Shown here in pieces: positions 1-9,222 of a DNA stretch of 64,000 nucleotides. Numbering within the stretch: position 1 is the stretch's first letter; every line of letters begins with the position of its first letter. The notes beneath the pieces are model-generated. The model searched no databases. It was given only the letters and a program-made list of their open reading frames with translations, and had not been told where the DNA came from. Origin of the DNA: Burkholderia gladioli (GTDB lineage Bacteria; Pseudomonadota; Gammaproteobacteria; Burkholderiales; Burkholderiaceae); contig NZ_CP009322.1 in NCBI RefSeq assembly GCF_000959725.1, forward strand, positions 1,116,001 to 1,180,000, given 5' to 3'. The position numbers were made by a program, and so were the translations under genes.

Positions 1-363
1 GAGGCCGCGCTGCTGGCCGGCCTGCCGGTCACCCGCATCAAGGTCGCGGTGTTCGTGCTGCAGGGCCTGGTGACCGGCTTCGCCGGCGTGATGCTGGCCT
101 CGCGCATGAGCCTGGGCGACCCCAAGACCTCGGTCGGGCTCGAACTCGGCGTGATCTCGGCCTGCGTGCTCGGCGGCGTGTCGCTGACGGGCGGCGTGGC
201 CACCATCGCCGGCGTGCTGGTGGGCGTGCTGATCATGGGCGCGGTGCAGGACGCGATGAGCCTGATGAACGTGCCGACCTTCTACCAGTACCTGATCCGC
301 GGCGGCATCCTGCTGCTGGCGGTGCTGTTCGACCAGTTCCGCCGCAGCAAGCGGGCGGTCTGA
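1..363 (+). CDS. Sugar ABC transporter permease, C-terminal part (AraH/RbsC type)
   Basis: The reading frame is open from base 1 and stops at TGA 361-363, so only the last 120 residues of the protein are present. They contain hydrophobic segments and the stretch ISACVLGGVSLTGGVATIAG followed by GVLIMGAVQDAMSLMNV, which is the conserved C-terminal end of BPD_transp_2 permeases. By memory it resembles L-arabinose permease AraH more than ribose RbsC. It would form the inner-membrane channel of a periplasmic sugar importer; the ATPase and binding protein must lie left of the window. It ends 11 bp before the convergent MocR regulator stop, with no clear terminator between. The sugar specificity is an inference. 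Confidence 0.85.
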   Translation, partial: EAALLAGLPVTRIKVAVFVLQGLVTGFAGVMLASRMSLGDPKTSVGLELGVISACVLGGVSLTGGVATIAGVLVGVLIMGAVQDAMSLMNVPTFYQYLIRGGILLLAVLFDQFRRSKRAV

Positions 364-374
364 GCCGCGCGTGC

Positions 375-1787
375 CTAGCGCGCGTCGCGGATCAGTTGCA
401 CGAGGCGCCGGCAATCCTTGGCCAGCCGCGCCTCGTCGAGGTTGGTCACGCTCAGCAGCAGGCCCTGCGGTCGCGGCGCCCGGCTGTACCAGGGCGACAG
501 CGGCGTGGGCGCGATGCCGAAGGGCAGCGCCTGCAGCGCCAGCTCGGTATCGACCACGGAATCGGGCAGGCGCGTGACCACCGCCGTGCCGGCCACCGCC
601 AGCACCGACATCACGTCCGCCGGCACCGCCCGCAACTGGCGCAGCAAGGCCTCCCGCTGCGCGGCGTAGAGGCGCTTCATGCGGCGCAGATGGCGCAGAT
701 AGTGGCCATCACGGAGGAATTCGGCCACCGCGTGCTGGATCGAGGCCGCCGGGGCCGGCGCCAGGCAGGCCGCGATCTCGCCGAAACGGGCCGCCAGCTC
801 GAGCGGCACCACCAGGAAGCCCAGGCGCAAGGCCGGGCTGATGGTCTTGCTGAAGCTGCCGATATGCAGCACGCGGCCGTGCTCGTCGAGCGAGGCCAGG
901 GCGGGGGCGGCGCGCCCTTTCAGTTGCAGCTCGCTCAGGTAGTCGTCCTCGACGATCCAGCCGCCGCTGCGCCGTGCCCAGGCGAGCAGGGCCAGCCGCC
1001 GCGGCAGCGAGAGCGTCATGCCGAGCGGCGCCTGCTGGCCCGGCGTGACCACCGCCAGGGCGGCGCGCGGCGCGAGCGCGATGCCGGCTTCCACGTCGAT
1101 TCCCTCGGCATCCACCGGCACCGGCTGCGTCTGCATCCCCGCCAGGTCCAGCGCGATGTGCGTGAGCGAAAAGCCGGGATCCTCGATCCAGGCCGGCCGG
1201 CCCTCGATGCCGAGCCCGCGGATCGCCAGCCCGAGCGCGCCGGAAAAGCCGGTGGTGACCAGCACCTGGGAGGGCTGGCAGCGCAGCCCGCGCGCAACGC
1301 CCAGGTAGGCCGCGATCTCCTTGCGCAGTGCCGGGTCGCCGCGCGGATCCGGGTAGCTGACGGGCGCCGCCGCGGCCTGGCGCGCACCGCGCGTCAGCAC
1401 GCGCGACCACAGCTTGAAGGGGAACTCGGCCTGCGAGGGCACGCCCATCTGGAACGCCAGCGGCGCCGCGCCGAAGTCGCGGAACAGGCCCGCCAGCGGC
1501 AGCGCATCGGGCGAGCGCGCCGGCGCCTGGGCCAGCGGCGGGCGTTCGGCCACGCGCGTGCCGGCCGGGCCGAGCACCACCGCGAACTGCTCGTCGACCA
1601 GCCGCTCGTAGGCCACCCGCACCGTGCCGCGCGCCACGCCGAGCTGGGCCGCCAGGTCGAGCCAGGACGGCAGGCGCGCGCCGGCGGCGAGCTGGCCCGC
1701 CTCGATGGCGTGGCGGATCTCGCGGTAGATCTGGGTGGACAGGGAGGCGCCGGCGGCGCGGTCGAGTCCGATGCGGAGCTGGGTCAT
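375..1787 (-). CDS. MocR/PdxR-type GntR regulator with aminotransferase domain
   Basis: About 470 residues. The N-terminal ~75 residues are a GntR winged helix (LSTQIYREIRHAIEAGQLAAG, then ARLPS), and the rest is a fold type I aminotransferase domain with the PLP lysine in SFSKTISPALRLGF and the usual arginine region LLLSVTNLDE near the end. MocR proteins bind PLP or its adducts and control nearby metabolic genes. The frame is open upstream to 1859, but MTQLRIGL at 1787 (or MAP at 1796) fits the family start best. It is divergent from the HD-domain gene at 1928, the obvious target. The ligand and target metabolite cannot be read from the sequence. Confidence 0.85.
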   Translation of the reverse strand: MTQLRIGLDRAAGASLSTQIYREIRHAIEAGQLAAGARLPSWLDLAAQLGVARGTVRVAYERLVDEQFAVVLGPAGTRVAERPPLAQAPARSPDALPLAGLFRDFGAAPLAFQMGVPSQAEFPFKLWSRVLTRGARQAAAAPVSYPDPRGDPALRKEIAAYLGVARGLRCQPSQVLVTTGFSGALGLAIRGLGIEGRPAWIEDPGFSLTHIALDLAGMQTQPVPVDAEGIDVEAGIALAPRAALAVVTPGQQAPLGMTLSLPRRLALLAWARRSGGWIVEDDYLSELQLKGRAAPALASLDEHGRVLHIGSFSKTISPALRLGFLVVPLELAARFGEIAACLAPAPAASIQHAVAEFLRDGHYLRHLRRMKRLYAAQREALLRQLRAVPADVMSVLAVAGTAVVTRLPDSVVDTELALQALPFGIAPTPLSPWYSRAPRPQGLLLSVTNLDEARLAKDCRRLVQLIRDAR

Positions 1788-1807
1788 GGGCGCCATGGTA
1801 CAGCCGG

Positions 1808-1860
1808 AATCCGCATTCTTGGGTCTGTTTTCTGGTCCGGGCCGGACGTAATCTGGCACG
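1808..1860. promoter_or_regulatory. Candidate MocR operator between regulator and HD gene
   Basis: The 140-bp divergent interval holds two direct TCTGG repeats about 23 bp apart and, between them, the dyad GTCCGGGCCGGAC (5-bp arms GTCCG/CGGAC). MocR-type regulators commonly bind spaced direct repeats. Assignment is by position and symmetry only. Confidence 0.3.
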
Positions 1861-1927
1861 CCTGCGCCAGTGCCCGCGCGAGCAGGCGCGCGCGGCGGGC
1901 GGCGCCATCACCCGACAGGATCCGACC

Positions 1928-2572
1928 ATGACAAGCCATGCCGCCTTCGGCATCGACCTTCCCGACAGCCAACTGGCGCGCGAGGCCACCCAGTTGATCC
2001 GCGATACCGCGAGCGAGTTGCTGTTCCGGCATTCGACGCGCGTGTATTGCTGGGCCGCGCTGCTCGGCGGCCAGCGCGGCCTGGTGTTCGACCGCGAACT
2101 GCTCTACGTGGCCGCCATGTTCCACGACATCGGCCTGTGCGAGCACTACCACCACAGCCCGCTGCGTTTCGAGGTGGACGGCGCGAACGCCGCGCGCGAT
2201 TTCCTGCGTGGCCACGGGATCGACGCGCACGATATCGACAAGGTCTGGGCCGCCGTCGCGCTGCACACCACGCCAGGCATCCCCGAGCACATGCACCCGG
2301 AGATCGCGCTGATCCAGGCCGGCGCCGGCATGGACGTGGCGGGGCGCGGCTTCGAGCAGTTCAGCGATGCGCAGCGCGAGGCCGTGGTGGCCGCCTACCC
2401 GCGCGAGAGCGGTTTCGCCGAGCGGATGATCGAAGTGTTCTACCAGGGGCTCAGGCACCGCCCGGCCACCACCTTCGGCACCTTCAACGACGATTTCCTG
2501 GGGCACAAGGATCCCGGCTTCGCGCGCGTGAACCTGTGCAGCGTGATGCTGAATTCGCGCTGGGAGCGCTGA
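1928..2572 (+). CDS. HD-domain phosphohydrolase-like protein (cyanamide hydratase-like)
   Basis: 214 residues. The metal-binding HD signature is visible: an early histidine in LLFRHSTRVY, then MFHDIGLCEHY (the HD pair), and later histidines in ALHTTPGIPEHMHPE. The order H...HD...H/D and the length match the HD superfamily subgroup that includes fungal cyanamide hydratases (Ddi2/3-like). The reaction in this organism is unknown. It is divergent from the MocR regulator and stands alone, with convergent metY 22 bp after its stop, so the pair looks like a self-contained regulator/enzyme module. The start ATG follows the purine-rich ACAGGATCC. Confidence 0.8.
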   Translation: MTSHAAFGIDLPDSQLAREATQLIRDTASELLFRHSTRVYCWAALLGGQRGLVFDRELLYVAAMFHDIGLCEHYHHSPLRFEVDGANAARDFLRGHGIDAHDIDKVWAAVALHTTPGIPEHMHPEIALIQAGAGMDVAGRGFEQFSDAQREAVVAAYPRESGFAERMIEVFYQGLRHRPATTFGTFNDDFLGHKDPGFARVNLCSVMLNSRWER

Positions 2573-2594
2573 GCGCCCCCGTGGCGACGCCGTT

Positions 2595-3893
2595 CTACAC
2601 GGCTTCGAGCGCCTGCGCGAGATCGGCCAGCAGGTCGTCGAGATGCTCGATGCCGATCGACAGCCGCACGGTTTCCTCGCGCACGCCGGCCTTGGCCAGT
2701 TCCTCGGGCGAGAGCTGGCGGTGGGTGGTCGAGGCGGGGTGGGTGGCGAGCGACTTCGCGTCGCCGATATTGACCAGCCGCGTGAACAGCTTCAGCGCGT
2801 CCTGGAAGCGGGCGCCGCCGGCGCGGCCGTCGCGCACGCCGAAGGTCAGGATGCCGGGGCCGCGCCCCGACAGGTAGCGCTGCGCCAAAGCATGGTCGCG
2901 ATGCTCGGGCAGCCCCGAGTAGTCGGCCCATTCCACCTTGCCGTGGCCTTGCAGGAAGCGCGCCACACCCAGCGCGTTGGCGCTGATCCGGTCGATGCGC
3001 AGGCCGAGCGTCTCGATGCCCTGCAGGATCAGGAAGGCGTTGAAGGGAGAGATCGCCGCGCCGGTATTGCGCAGCGGCACCACGCGCGCGCGGCCGATAT
3101 AGGCGGCCTCGCCGAAGGCTTCCGTGTAGACCACGCCGTGATAGCTGACGTCGGGCTCGTTGAGGCGGCGAAAGCGCTCGGCGTGCTCGGCCCAGCGAAA
3201 GCGCCCCGAATCGACGATCGCGCCGCCGATCGCGGTGCCGTGCCCGCCCAGGTACTTGGTCAGCGAGTGCACCACGATGTCGGCGCCGTGCTCGAAGGGC
3301 CGCAGCAGGTAGGGCGAGGGCACCGTATTGTCGACGATCAGCGGCACGCCGTGGCGATGCGCGATCTCGGCCAGCGCGGCGATGTCGGTGATGTTGCCGA
3401 GCGGGTTGCCCACCGATTCGACGAAGATCGCCTTGGTGCGGGCGTCGATCAGGGCGGCGAAGCTGTCCGGCTCGCGCGGATCGGCGAAGCGGGTGCCGAT
3501 GCCGTATTGCGGCAGCGTGTGGGCCAGCAGGTTGTAGGTGCCGCCGTAGAGCGTGCTCGACGAGACCAGGTTGTCGCCGGCCTCGGCGATGGTCAGGATC
3601 GCGTAGGTCACGGCGGCCTGGCCCGAGGCCAGCGCCAGCGCGCCGACGCCGCCCTCGAGCAGGGCGAGGCGCTGCTCCAGCACGTCCTGGGTCGGGTTCA
3701 TGATGCGCGTGTAGATGTTGCCGGGCACCTTCAGGTCGAACAGGTCGGCGCCGTGCTGCGTGTCGTCGAAGGCGAACGCCGCCGTCTGGTAGATCGGCAC
3801 GGCGGCGGCGCGCGTGGTCGGGTCGGGGCGGTAGCCGCCGTGCACGGCGATGGTGTCGAGATGCCAGTCGGCGGGTTCGCGAGCGGTGGTCAT
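2595..3893 (-). CDS. metY: O-acetylhomoserine sulfhydrylase (aminocarboxypropyltransferase)
   Basis: 432 residues, the normal length for MetY, a member of the Cys/Met-metabolism PLP enzymes (fold type I). The PLP lysine is K213 in [11 protein letters not shown]; the cofactor-binding SGQAAVTYA is at 90-98 and [11 protein letters not shown] around 186-196. It makes homocysteine from O-acetylhomoserine and sulfide, or transfers other thiols, in the cytoplasm. Start ATG 3893 is preceded by a strong AGGAGG-like site. A TATAAT box lies about 45 bp upstream. It is a single gene; the aldolase gene upstream on the same strand is 150 bp away. MetZ (O-succinylhomoserine) is the main alternative. Confidence 0.88.
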   Translation of the reverse strand: MTTAREPADWHLDTIAVHGGYRPDPTTRAAAVPIYQTAAFAFDDTQHGADLFDLKVPGNIYTRIMNPTQDVLEQRLALLEGGVGALALASGQAAVTYAILTIAEAGDNLVSSSTLYGGTYNLLAHTLPQYGIGTRFADPREPDSFAALIDARTKAIFVESVGNPLGNITDIAALAEIAHRHGVPLIVDNTVPSPYLLRPFEHGADIVVHSLTKYLGGHGTAIGGAIVDSGRFRWAEHAERFRRLNEPDVSYHGVVYTEAFGEAAYIGRARVVPLRNTGAAISPFNAFLILQGIETLGLRIDRISANALGVARFLQGHGKVEWADYSGLPEHRDHALAQRYLSGRGPGILTFGVRDGRAGGARFQDALKLFTRLVNIGDAKSLATHPASTTHRQLSPEELAKAGVREETVRLSIGIEHLDDLLADLAQALEAV

Positions 3894-3928
3894 GCGGGCT
3901 CCTCCTGGTGGTTCGTCGGTTCGGGGTC

Positions 3929-3963
3929 CCGACGATTATAGGAAGCGCCGTCGCGCCGGCTTA
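3929..3963 (-). promoter_or_regulatory. Probable promoter of metY
   Basis: Reading the minus strand, a perfect -10 hexamer TATAAT occupies 3940-3935. The matching -35 position (about 3963-3958) reads TAAGCC, a weak match. The implied transcript starts about 35 nt before the ATG, so there is no room for a long riboswitch leader. Confidence 0.4.
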
Positions 3964-4043
3964 GCGCGATTTCTTCGATCGATATGCCTGCCGCGCAGCC
4001 GCTGCGGCCCCTCGCGAGCTTGCCTGCGAAGGGCCGCGACGGA

Positions 4044-4811
4044 TCATTGCGCGTAGCCGGGATTGTGGCGGTCGAGCTTGCGCAGCAGCGACGGCCAGAC
4101 CAGGGTGCCCGGGCCCTGGTTGGTGGTGACGGTGGCCATCTGGCGGGTGATGCCGTCGAGGATCGGTTGGCCGATCGTGCGCAGCTTGCCGCCGCCGGCC
4201 TGCGCACGCACCTGCATCATGCAGGCGGCCTCGAAGAAGTACATCGCGACGAAGGCCTCGGCCGGCGAGGCGCCCACCGTCAGCAGGCCGTGATTGCGCA
4301 GCATCAGGTGCGTGTGGCGGCCGAGGTCGGCCACCAGGCGCGGTTTCTCCTCGTCCTCCAGCGCGATGCCCTCGTAGTCGTGGTAGCCGAGCGAGCGCAG
4401 CACGATCAGCGAATGCTGGGTCAGCGGCAGCAGCCCGTCCTCCTGGGCCGACACCGCCGTGCCGTTGATCGAATGCACGTGCATCACGCAGTGCGCGTCC
4501 TCGCGCGCGGCATGCACGGCGCTGTGGATCACGAAGCCGGCCGGGTTGATCTCGTAGGGCGAATCCGACACCTTGCGCCCGTCCAGGTCGACCTTCACCA
4601 GCGAGGAGGCCGTCATCTCCTCGAAACCCATGCCGTAGGGGTTGATCAGGAAGTGATGCTCGGGGCCCGGCACGCGCGCCGAGATGTGGGTGAAGATCAG
4701 GTCGTCCCAGCCGAACAGCGCCGTCAGGCGGTAGCAGGCCGCGAGGTTGATGCGCATCTCCCATTCCTCGGGGCTGATGTCGGAACGGCGGGCGGATACG
4801 ATGGCGTTCAT
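4044..4811 (-). CDS. Class II aldolase/adducin family protein
   Basis: 255 residues. Family features visible are the N-terminal LAACYRLTALFGWDDLIFTH, the metal-binding histidines of HCVMHVHS, and LMLRNHGLLTVG near the C-terminal third. Members bind a divalent metal and catalyse aldol cleavage or epimerisation of phosphosugars or hydroxy-acid substrates; this subgroup, often annotated only as aldolase/adducin, has no single known substrate. The frame is open further upstream, but MNAIVSARR at 4811 has a good AGGAG site (CCAGGAGACACGG) and starts at the conserved region. It is divergent from the LysR gene at 5069, which probably regulates it. Confidence 0.82.
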   Translation of the reverse strand: MNAIVSARRSDISPEEWEMRINLAACYRLTALFGWDDLIFTHISARVPGPEHHFLINPYGMGFEEMTASSLVKVDLDGRKVSDSPYEINPAGFVIHSAVHAAREDAHCVMHVHSINGTAVSAQEDGLLPLTQHSLIVLRSLGYHDYEGIALEDEEKPRLVADLGRHTHLMLRNHGLLTVGASPAEAFVAMYFFEAACMMQVRAQAGGGKLRTIGQPILDGITRQMATVTTNQGPGTLVWPSLLRKLDRHNPGYAQ

Positions 4812-5068
4812 CCGTGTCTCCTGGGGTTCGTCGTCTCGTGAGGGGTCGGCGCGGCAGGGCGCGCGCGGCGGCCATGCCGCGATCATCGGCAATCGCGCCC
4901 GGCCTGGCTGTCGGCTCGCCGACACGGCAGCTGGTTTGCGCATTCTGCCGCGAAACGGGAGCAAGCGAGATGGAGCGGTCTGCTTGCCGCTTCCGGCCCC
5001 GCCCGGCCGCCGGCGCGCTCTCGAGCGACCTGCTACACTGACTCGCCCCGATTTCCCCCTCAAGCGCC

Positions 5069-6061
5069 ATGACCCTCGCGCCAGCCGGCATCCTCGCCGG
5101 CGCCACGCCGCTCAATCCGCAATGGCTGCGAACCTTCGAGATGCTGGTCGAGACCGGCAACTTCACGCGCGCGGCCGAGCGGCTCGGGCTCACCCAGGCG
5201 GCGGTCAGCCAGCACCTGCGGCACCTGGAGGACCAGCTCGGCCTGCTGGTGATCCGGCGCCCGCGCGGCATCGACATCACGCCGACCGGCCGCGTGGTGC
5301 TCGACTACTGCGCGGAGCTGGCGCGCGCCGACCAGCGCCTGCGCAGCCGCCTCGCCGAGGCCGACGCCGATTGCGGCGAGATCAGCCTGATCACGCCGGG
5401 CAGCATCGGCCTGGTGATGGCGCCCTGGCTGCTCGACATGCAGCTCGCCACGCCGGGCCTGGTGGTGCGCCATCGCTTCGCGCCCGATCGCGAGGTGCTC
5501 GACGCGGTGCTCTCGAATCTCTACGAGGTCGGGCTGGTCACGCTCAAGCCCGACGACGAGCGGCTGGCCGTGAGCCGCTTCGCCGAGGAGCCGCTCGAGC
5601 TGGTGGTGCCGGCCGACGACTACGTGAGCAACTGGGCGGACCTGGAACGGCTCGGCTTCGTCGATCATCCCGATGGCCTGGCGATGGCCAGCCGCCTGCT
5701 GAGCCGGCGCTTTCCCGACAATCCCGGCGTGCGCGGCCTGCCGCGCCGGGCCTTCACCAACCAGGTGGGGCTGATCCTGGAGCCGGTGGCGCGCGGCCTG
5801 GGCTTCACCGTGATCCCGCGTTACGCACGCCAGGCCTTTGCGCGTCAGGAAGCGATCCGCGTGATCGAGTGCGGCGCCTCGGTGGTCGATACGCTGTGGC
5901 TGATCCACCGCTCGGAATGGACGCTGTCGGGGCGCATGCTGCGCGCGGTCGAGGCGTTGCGGCGTCGGCTGCACACCACCTGCCCCTGTCCCGAGCCGGG
6001 CAGGACGGCGGCGCGCCTGGCCGGGGAAAAAGGTTCCGATCGCGCCGCGACGCTAGAATGA
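5069..6061 (+). CDS. LysR-family transcriptional regulator
   Basis: 330 residues. The N-terminal helix-turn-helix is clear (FTRAAERLGLTQAAVSQHLRHLE), followed by the LysR effector-binding fold. It is divergent from the class II aldolase 257 bp away, the usual arrangement for a LysR regulator and its target. The start ATG has no clear Shine-Dalgarno sequence; a TACACT hexamer at about 5033 could be a -10 box giving a short leader. The C-terminal ~30 residues are a basic, variable tail. Its TGA overlaps an in-frame ATG of the next gene (6058), but the peptidase more likely starts at 6124. Confidence 0.85.
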   Translation: MTLAPAGILAGATPLNPQWLRTFEMLVETGNFTRAAERLGLTQAAVSQHLRHLEDQLGLLVIRRPRGIDITPTGRVVLDYCAELARADQRLRSRLAEADADCGEISLITPGSIGLVMAPWLLDMQLATPGLVVRHRFAPDREVLDAVLSNLYEVGLVTLKPDDERLAVSRFAEEPLELVVPADDYVSNWADLERLGFVDHPDGLAMASRLLSRRFPDNPGVRGLPRRAFTNQVGLILEPVARGLGFTVIPRYARQAFARQEAIRVIECGASVVDTLWLIHRSEWTLSGRMLRAVEALRRRLHTTCPCPEPGRTAARLAGEKGSDRAATLE

Positions 6062-6123
6062 GCGATCCCGCCCGCGAGCGAGGCGCGTCCGGCGCCTCGG
6101 GCATCACCGGAACAGGAGAGTCC

Positions 6124-8016
6124 ATGCAGCGATCCCCGCAGCGCGCCGCCCGGCGCCACGACGTCCGCGATTTCTTTCGCCGCCCCGAGCGCACCGGCTT
6201 CCAGCTGTCGCCGGACGGCCGTCACCTGTCCTTCCTGGCGCGTCATGAGGGCCGGCTCAACGTGTTCGTGCAGGCGATCGACGAGCGCGGCCGCCCGCTC
6301 GGCGAGGCGCGCGCACTCACGCATGAGTCGCAGCGCGACATCGGCGGCTACGCGTGGAAGAACAACGATCGCGTGCTGTTCGTGAAGGACTTCGGCGGCG
6401 ACGAGAACTACCACGTGCTGTCGGTGCCGATCGACGGCGGCGAGATCCTCGACCTGACGCCGTTCGAGCGCGTGCGCGCCGGCATCATCGACGCGCTGAT
6501 CGAGGACGAGCGGCACGTGCTGATCTCGCACAACCAGCGCGACGCCAGCGTGTTCGACGTGTTCCGCGTCGACGTGGCGAGCGGCGAGGCCACGCTGATC
6601 GCCGAGAACCCCGGCAACATCCTCGGCTGGATGACCGATCACGACAGCAAGCTGCGGGTGGCGGTGGCCGGCGACGGCGTGAACCAGACCCTGCTGTATC
6701 GCGAGCGCGAGGACGAGCCGTTCCGCCCGGTCGTCACCACCAACTTCCGCGAGACGCTCGCGCCGCTGATGTTCAGCTTCGACAACCGCAAGCTCTACGT
6801 GCTGTCGAATCGCGGGCGCGACCGCGTCGCGATCTACGAATTCGATCCGGTCACGGGCGAGGAAGGCACGCTGCTGTTCGAGCACGACAAGGTCGACGTG
6901 AAGGGCATGGGTTATTCGTACCAGCGCCGCGTGCTGACCACCATCTGGTACGAGGAAGCCAAGATCTGCTGGCATCACCTGGACCCGTTCACCGAGCAAC
7001 TGCATGCCGATCTCGACGCGCGCGTGCCGAGCGGCGAGGCCAGCATCGTCAGCTACACGCGCGACGAATCGCGCATGCTGGTGCGCAACGCCTCGGACGT
7101 GTCGACGGGTTCGATCTGGCTCTACGACGTCGCCTCGCGCGAGCTGACCGAGCTGGAAGCCCTGACGCCCTGGCTCGACGCGGCCGACATGGCGCCGATG
7201 CGGCCGATCGAATACCGCTCGCGCGACGGGCTGACGATCCACGGCTACCTGACGCTGCCGGTCGGCCATGAACTCGACGGCGGGGCGCTCGCCGACGCGG
7301 ACAAGCTGCCGCTGATCGTCAATCCGCACGGCGGCCCCTGGGCGCGCGACCACTGGGGCTTCAACCCCGAGGTGCAGATGCTGGCCAACCACGGCTACGC
7401 GGTGCTGCAGATGAATTTCCGCGGCTCGATCGGTTATGGCCGCGCGTTCTGGGAGGCGAGCTTCGGCCAGTGGGGCCGCACCATGCAGAACGATATCGAC
7501 GACGGCGTGGACTGGCTGGTCGGGCAGGGCATCGTCGACCCGAAGCGGATCGGCATCTACGGCGCCAGCTACGGCGGTTACGCCACGCTGGCCGGCGTGA
7601 CCTTCACGCCCGAGCGCTACGCGGCGGCCATCGACTACGTGGGCGTATCGAACCTGTTCACCCTGCTCGAATCGATGCCGCCTTACTGGAAGCCGCTGCT
7701 GGAGATGATGTACGAGCAGATCGGCGACCCGACCACCGAGGCCGGGCGCCAGCAACTGCACGACGCCTCGCCGCTGTTCTTCGCCGATCGCATCGTCACG
7801 CCGCTGTTCGTCGCGCAGGGCGCCAACGATCCGCGCGTCAAGCAGGCCGAGAGCGACCAGATCGTCGAGGCGCTGCGCTCGCGCGGCATCGACGTGCAGT
7901 ACATGCTCAAGGCGAACGAGGGGCACGGCTTCGCCAACGAGGAGAACCAGTACGAGTTCTACGAGGCGATGATCGCCTTTCTCGACACGCACCTGGGCGG
8001 CAAGCGGGGCGCCTGA
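6124..8016 (+). CDS. S9-family prolyl oligopeptidase-like serine peptidase
   Basis: 630 residues: an N-terminal seven-bladed propeller region (about 1-370) with repeated strand patterns such as LSFLARHEGRLNVFVQ and RKLYVLSNRGRDRVAIY, then an alpha/beta-hydrolase domain. The catalytic triad is complete: S482 in GASYGGY, D569 in GANDPRV, H601 in NEGHGF. Enzymes of this type cleave short peptides or acylated N-termini in the cytoplasm; there is no signal peptide. The start at 6124 is preferred over in-frame ATG 6058 because AGGAGAG lies 7 bp upstream and the conserved region begins soon after. Transcription probably ends at the hairpin at 8158 inside the convergent gene. Confidence 0.9.
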   Translation: MQRSPQRAARRHDVRDFFRRPERTGFQLSPDGRHLSFLARHEGRLNVFVQAIDERGRPLGEARALTHESQRDIGGYAWKNNDRVLFVKDFGGDENYHVLSVPIDGGEILDLTPFERVRAGIIDALIEDERHVLISHNQRDASVFDVFRVDVASGEATLIAENPGNILGWMTDHDSKLRVAVAGDGVNQTLLYREREDEPFRPVVTTNFRETLAPLMFSFDNRKLYVLSNRGRDRVAIYEFDPVTGEEGTLLFEHDKVDVKGMGYSYQRRVLTTIWYEEAKICWHHLDPFTEQLHADLDARVPSGEASIVSYTRDESRMLVRNASDVSTGSIWLYDVASRELTELEALTPWLDAADMAPMRPIEYRSRDGLTIHGYLTLPVGHELDGGALADADKLPLIVNPHGGPWARDHWGFNPEVQMLANHGYAVLQMNFRGSIGYGRAFWEASFGQWGRTMQNDIDDGVDWLVGQGIVDPKRIGIYGASYGGYATLAGVTFTPERYAAAIDYVGVSNLFTLLESMPPYWKPLLEMMYEQIGDPTTEAGRQQLHDASPLFFADRIVTPLFVAQGANDPRVKQAESDQIVEALRSRGIDVQYMLKANEGHGFANEENQYEFYEAMIAFLDTHLGGKRGA

Positions 8017-8052
8017 GGCGCTTCGCTTGCCCGGCGAGCCTGCCCCCGCTGT

Positions 8053-9117
8053 CTAGGCCCCGGCCGCGGCGCGTTTGGATGCGCCGCGAGCCGGTTTGGC
8101 CGACGCGGCTGATGCGCCCGCGTCGCCCGGCGCCACGCCGCCTTTCTGGCTCTCCCCGCCGGCCTTCGCGCCGGCTTTTTTTTCGCCCGCGTGCGCCGCG
8201 CCCAGGCATTCCTGGAACAGCAGCGCGGCCCGCGACGGCTGCGGCGAACGGCGGAACAGGCTGACGAAGCGGCAGCGATAGTGGAAGCGCCGCGGCGCGA
8301 TCGCCTGCATGCGCCCGGCGCGCTCGAAGCTCTCGGCGTAATGGTCGGGCAGGAAGCCGAGGAACTTGCCCGACAGGATCAGGGTGGCCACCGATTCCTG
8401 GTCCGAGGCGGTCGCGCTGCGCGTGAGCCTGGCGCGATGCGTGAGCTTGAGGTTGGGCGAATGGAAGCCGAGCCCGGCGAAGGCGTGTTCGCGGATGCCG
8501 TCCCAGTTCAGCTTGTCGTGCGCGGCGCCGAACAGCGGATGGCCGGCGCCGCAGTAGAGCAGCATGCGCTCCTCGAACAGCTCGGTATAGACCAGGCTGC
8601 CCGAGCTGCGATGCTCGGGGATGATGCCGATCTGGTAGCTGCCGTCGATCACGCCGCGCTCGATCTCCTGGATCGAGGCCACGTGCAGGTTCAGCACCAC
8701 CTCGGGCGCGGCCTCGGTGAAACGGCGGATCGCCTCGGCCACGCGCGCCGCCGGATTGGTGGCGGTCTTGTCGAACATGGCCACCTGCAGCTCGCCGCCC
8801 ATGCGGTCGTGGATGCCGTCCACGCGGGCGCGGAACGCCTCCAGCGAGACCAGCAGGCGCAGGGTTTCCTCGTAGACGGTCTGCCCCTCGGGCGTCAGGG
8901 TGAAGCCGGCGCGGCCGCGCCGGCACAGCACCAGGCCGAGCCGCGTTTCCAGGTCCTTGACGTGGCGGCTGATGGTGGAGATGCCGATATTGAGTTCCAG
9001 TTCGGCGGCGGCCATCCCGCCGCACTGCACCACCACCTTGAAGACGCGCAGCAGGCGCAGGTCCATGTCGCTGAGCTGGCCGAGCAGGGCGCGATGCTTG
9101 GGGTTTCTTACTTGCAT
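8053..9117 (-). CDS. LysR-family regulator with Lys/Ala/Gly-rich C-terminal tail
   Basis: 354 residues. Helix-turn-helix in GGMAAAELELNIGISTISRH, then a standard LysR effector domain up to about residue 300. The last ~50 residues are a low-complexity tail (AHAGEKKAGAKAGGESQKGG and similar) that most LysR proteins lack. It is divergent from the omega-aminotransferase gene at 9223 with a palindromic site at 9128-9153 right before its start, so it very likely controls that gene and itself. The tail-coding DNA also carries a terminator for the opposing peptidase gene, which may explain part of its composition. Confidence 0.87.
   Translation of the reverse strand: MQVRNPKHRALLGQLSDMDLRLLRVFKVVVQCGGMAAAELELNIGISTISRHVKDLETRLGLVLCRRGRAGFTLTPEGQTVYEETLRLLVSLEAFRARVDGIHDRMGGELQVAMFDKTATNPAARVAEAIRRFTEAAPEVVLNLHVASIQEIERGVIDGSYQIGIIPEHRSSGSLVYTELFEERMLLYCGAGHPLFGAAHDKLNWDGIREHAFAGLGFHSPNLKLTHRARLTRSATASDQESVATLILSGKFLGFLPDHYAESFERAGRMQAIAPRRFHYRCRFVSLFRRSPQPSRAALLFQECLGAAHAGEKKAGAKAGGESQKGGVAPGDAGASAASAKPARGASKRAAAGA
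8158..8183 (+). terminator. Rho-independent terminator for the S9 peptidase, inside the opposing LysR gene
   Basis: GCCGGC (8158-8163), loop CTTCGC, GCCGGC (8170-8175), then eight T. It is oriented for plus-strand transcripts from the peptidase gene and lies about 105 bp inside the 3' end of the convergent LysR coding sequence. Confidence 0.7.
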
Positions 9118-9127
9118 GAATGCTCAA

Positions 9128-9153
9128 GTGAACATTGATATTGCGATATTCAC
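9128..9153. promoter_or_regulatory. Palindromic operator between LysR and omega-aminotransferase
   Basis: A 26-bp interrupted dyad with outer arms GTGAA/TTCAC (9128-9132 and 9149-9153) and an A+T-rich core containing TGATATTGCGATAT. It begins 11 bp from the LysR start codon and lies 70 bp from the aminotransferase start. The T-N11-A character and position fit a LysR recognition site. Confidence 0.55.
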
Positions 9154-9222
9154 AAGACTATCTGGCGACCCAACAATGCGCAACACACTGACCCCACCGA
9201 GGAGCGCCGCGCGCCTGCCGAC

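Noticed and set aside
3894..4043. SAM or other riboswitch before metY
   Set aside because: The predicted transcript leader is only about 35 nt and contains no recognisable conserved core.
5845..7992. 715-codon minus-strand frame opposite the S9 peptidase
   Set aside because: The plus-strand peptidase has a complete catalytic triad; the antisense frame has no features.
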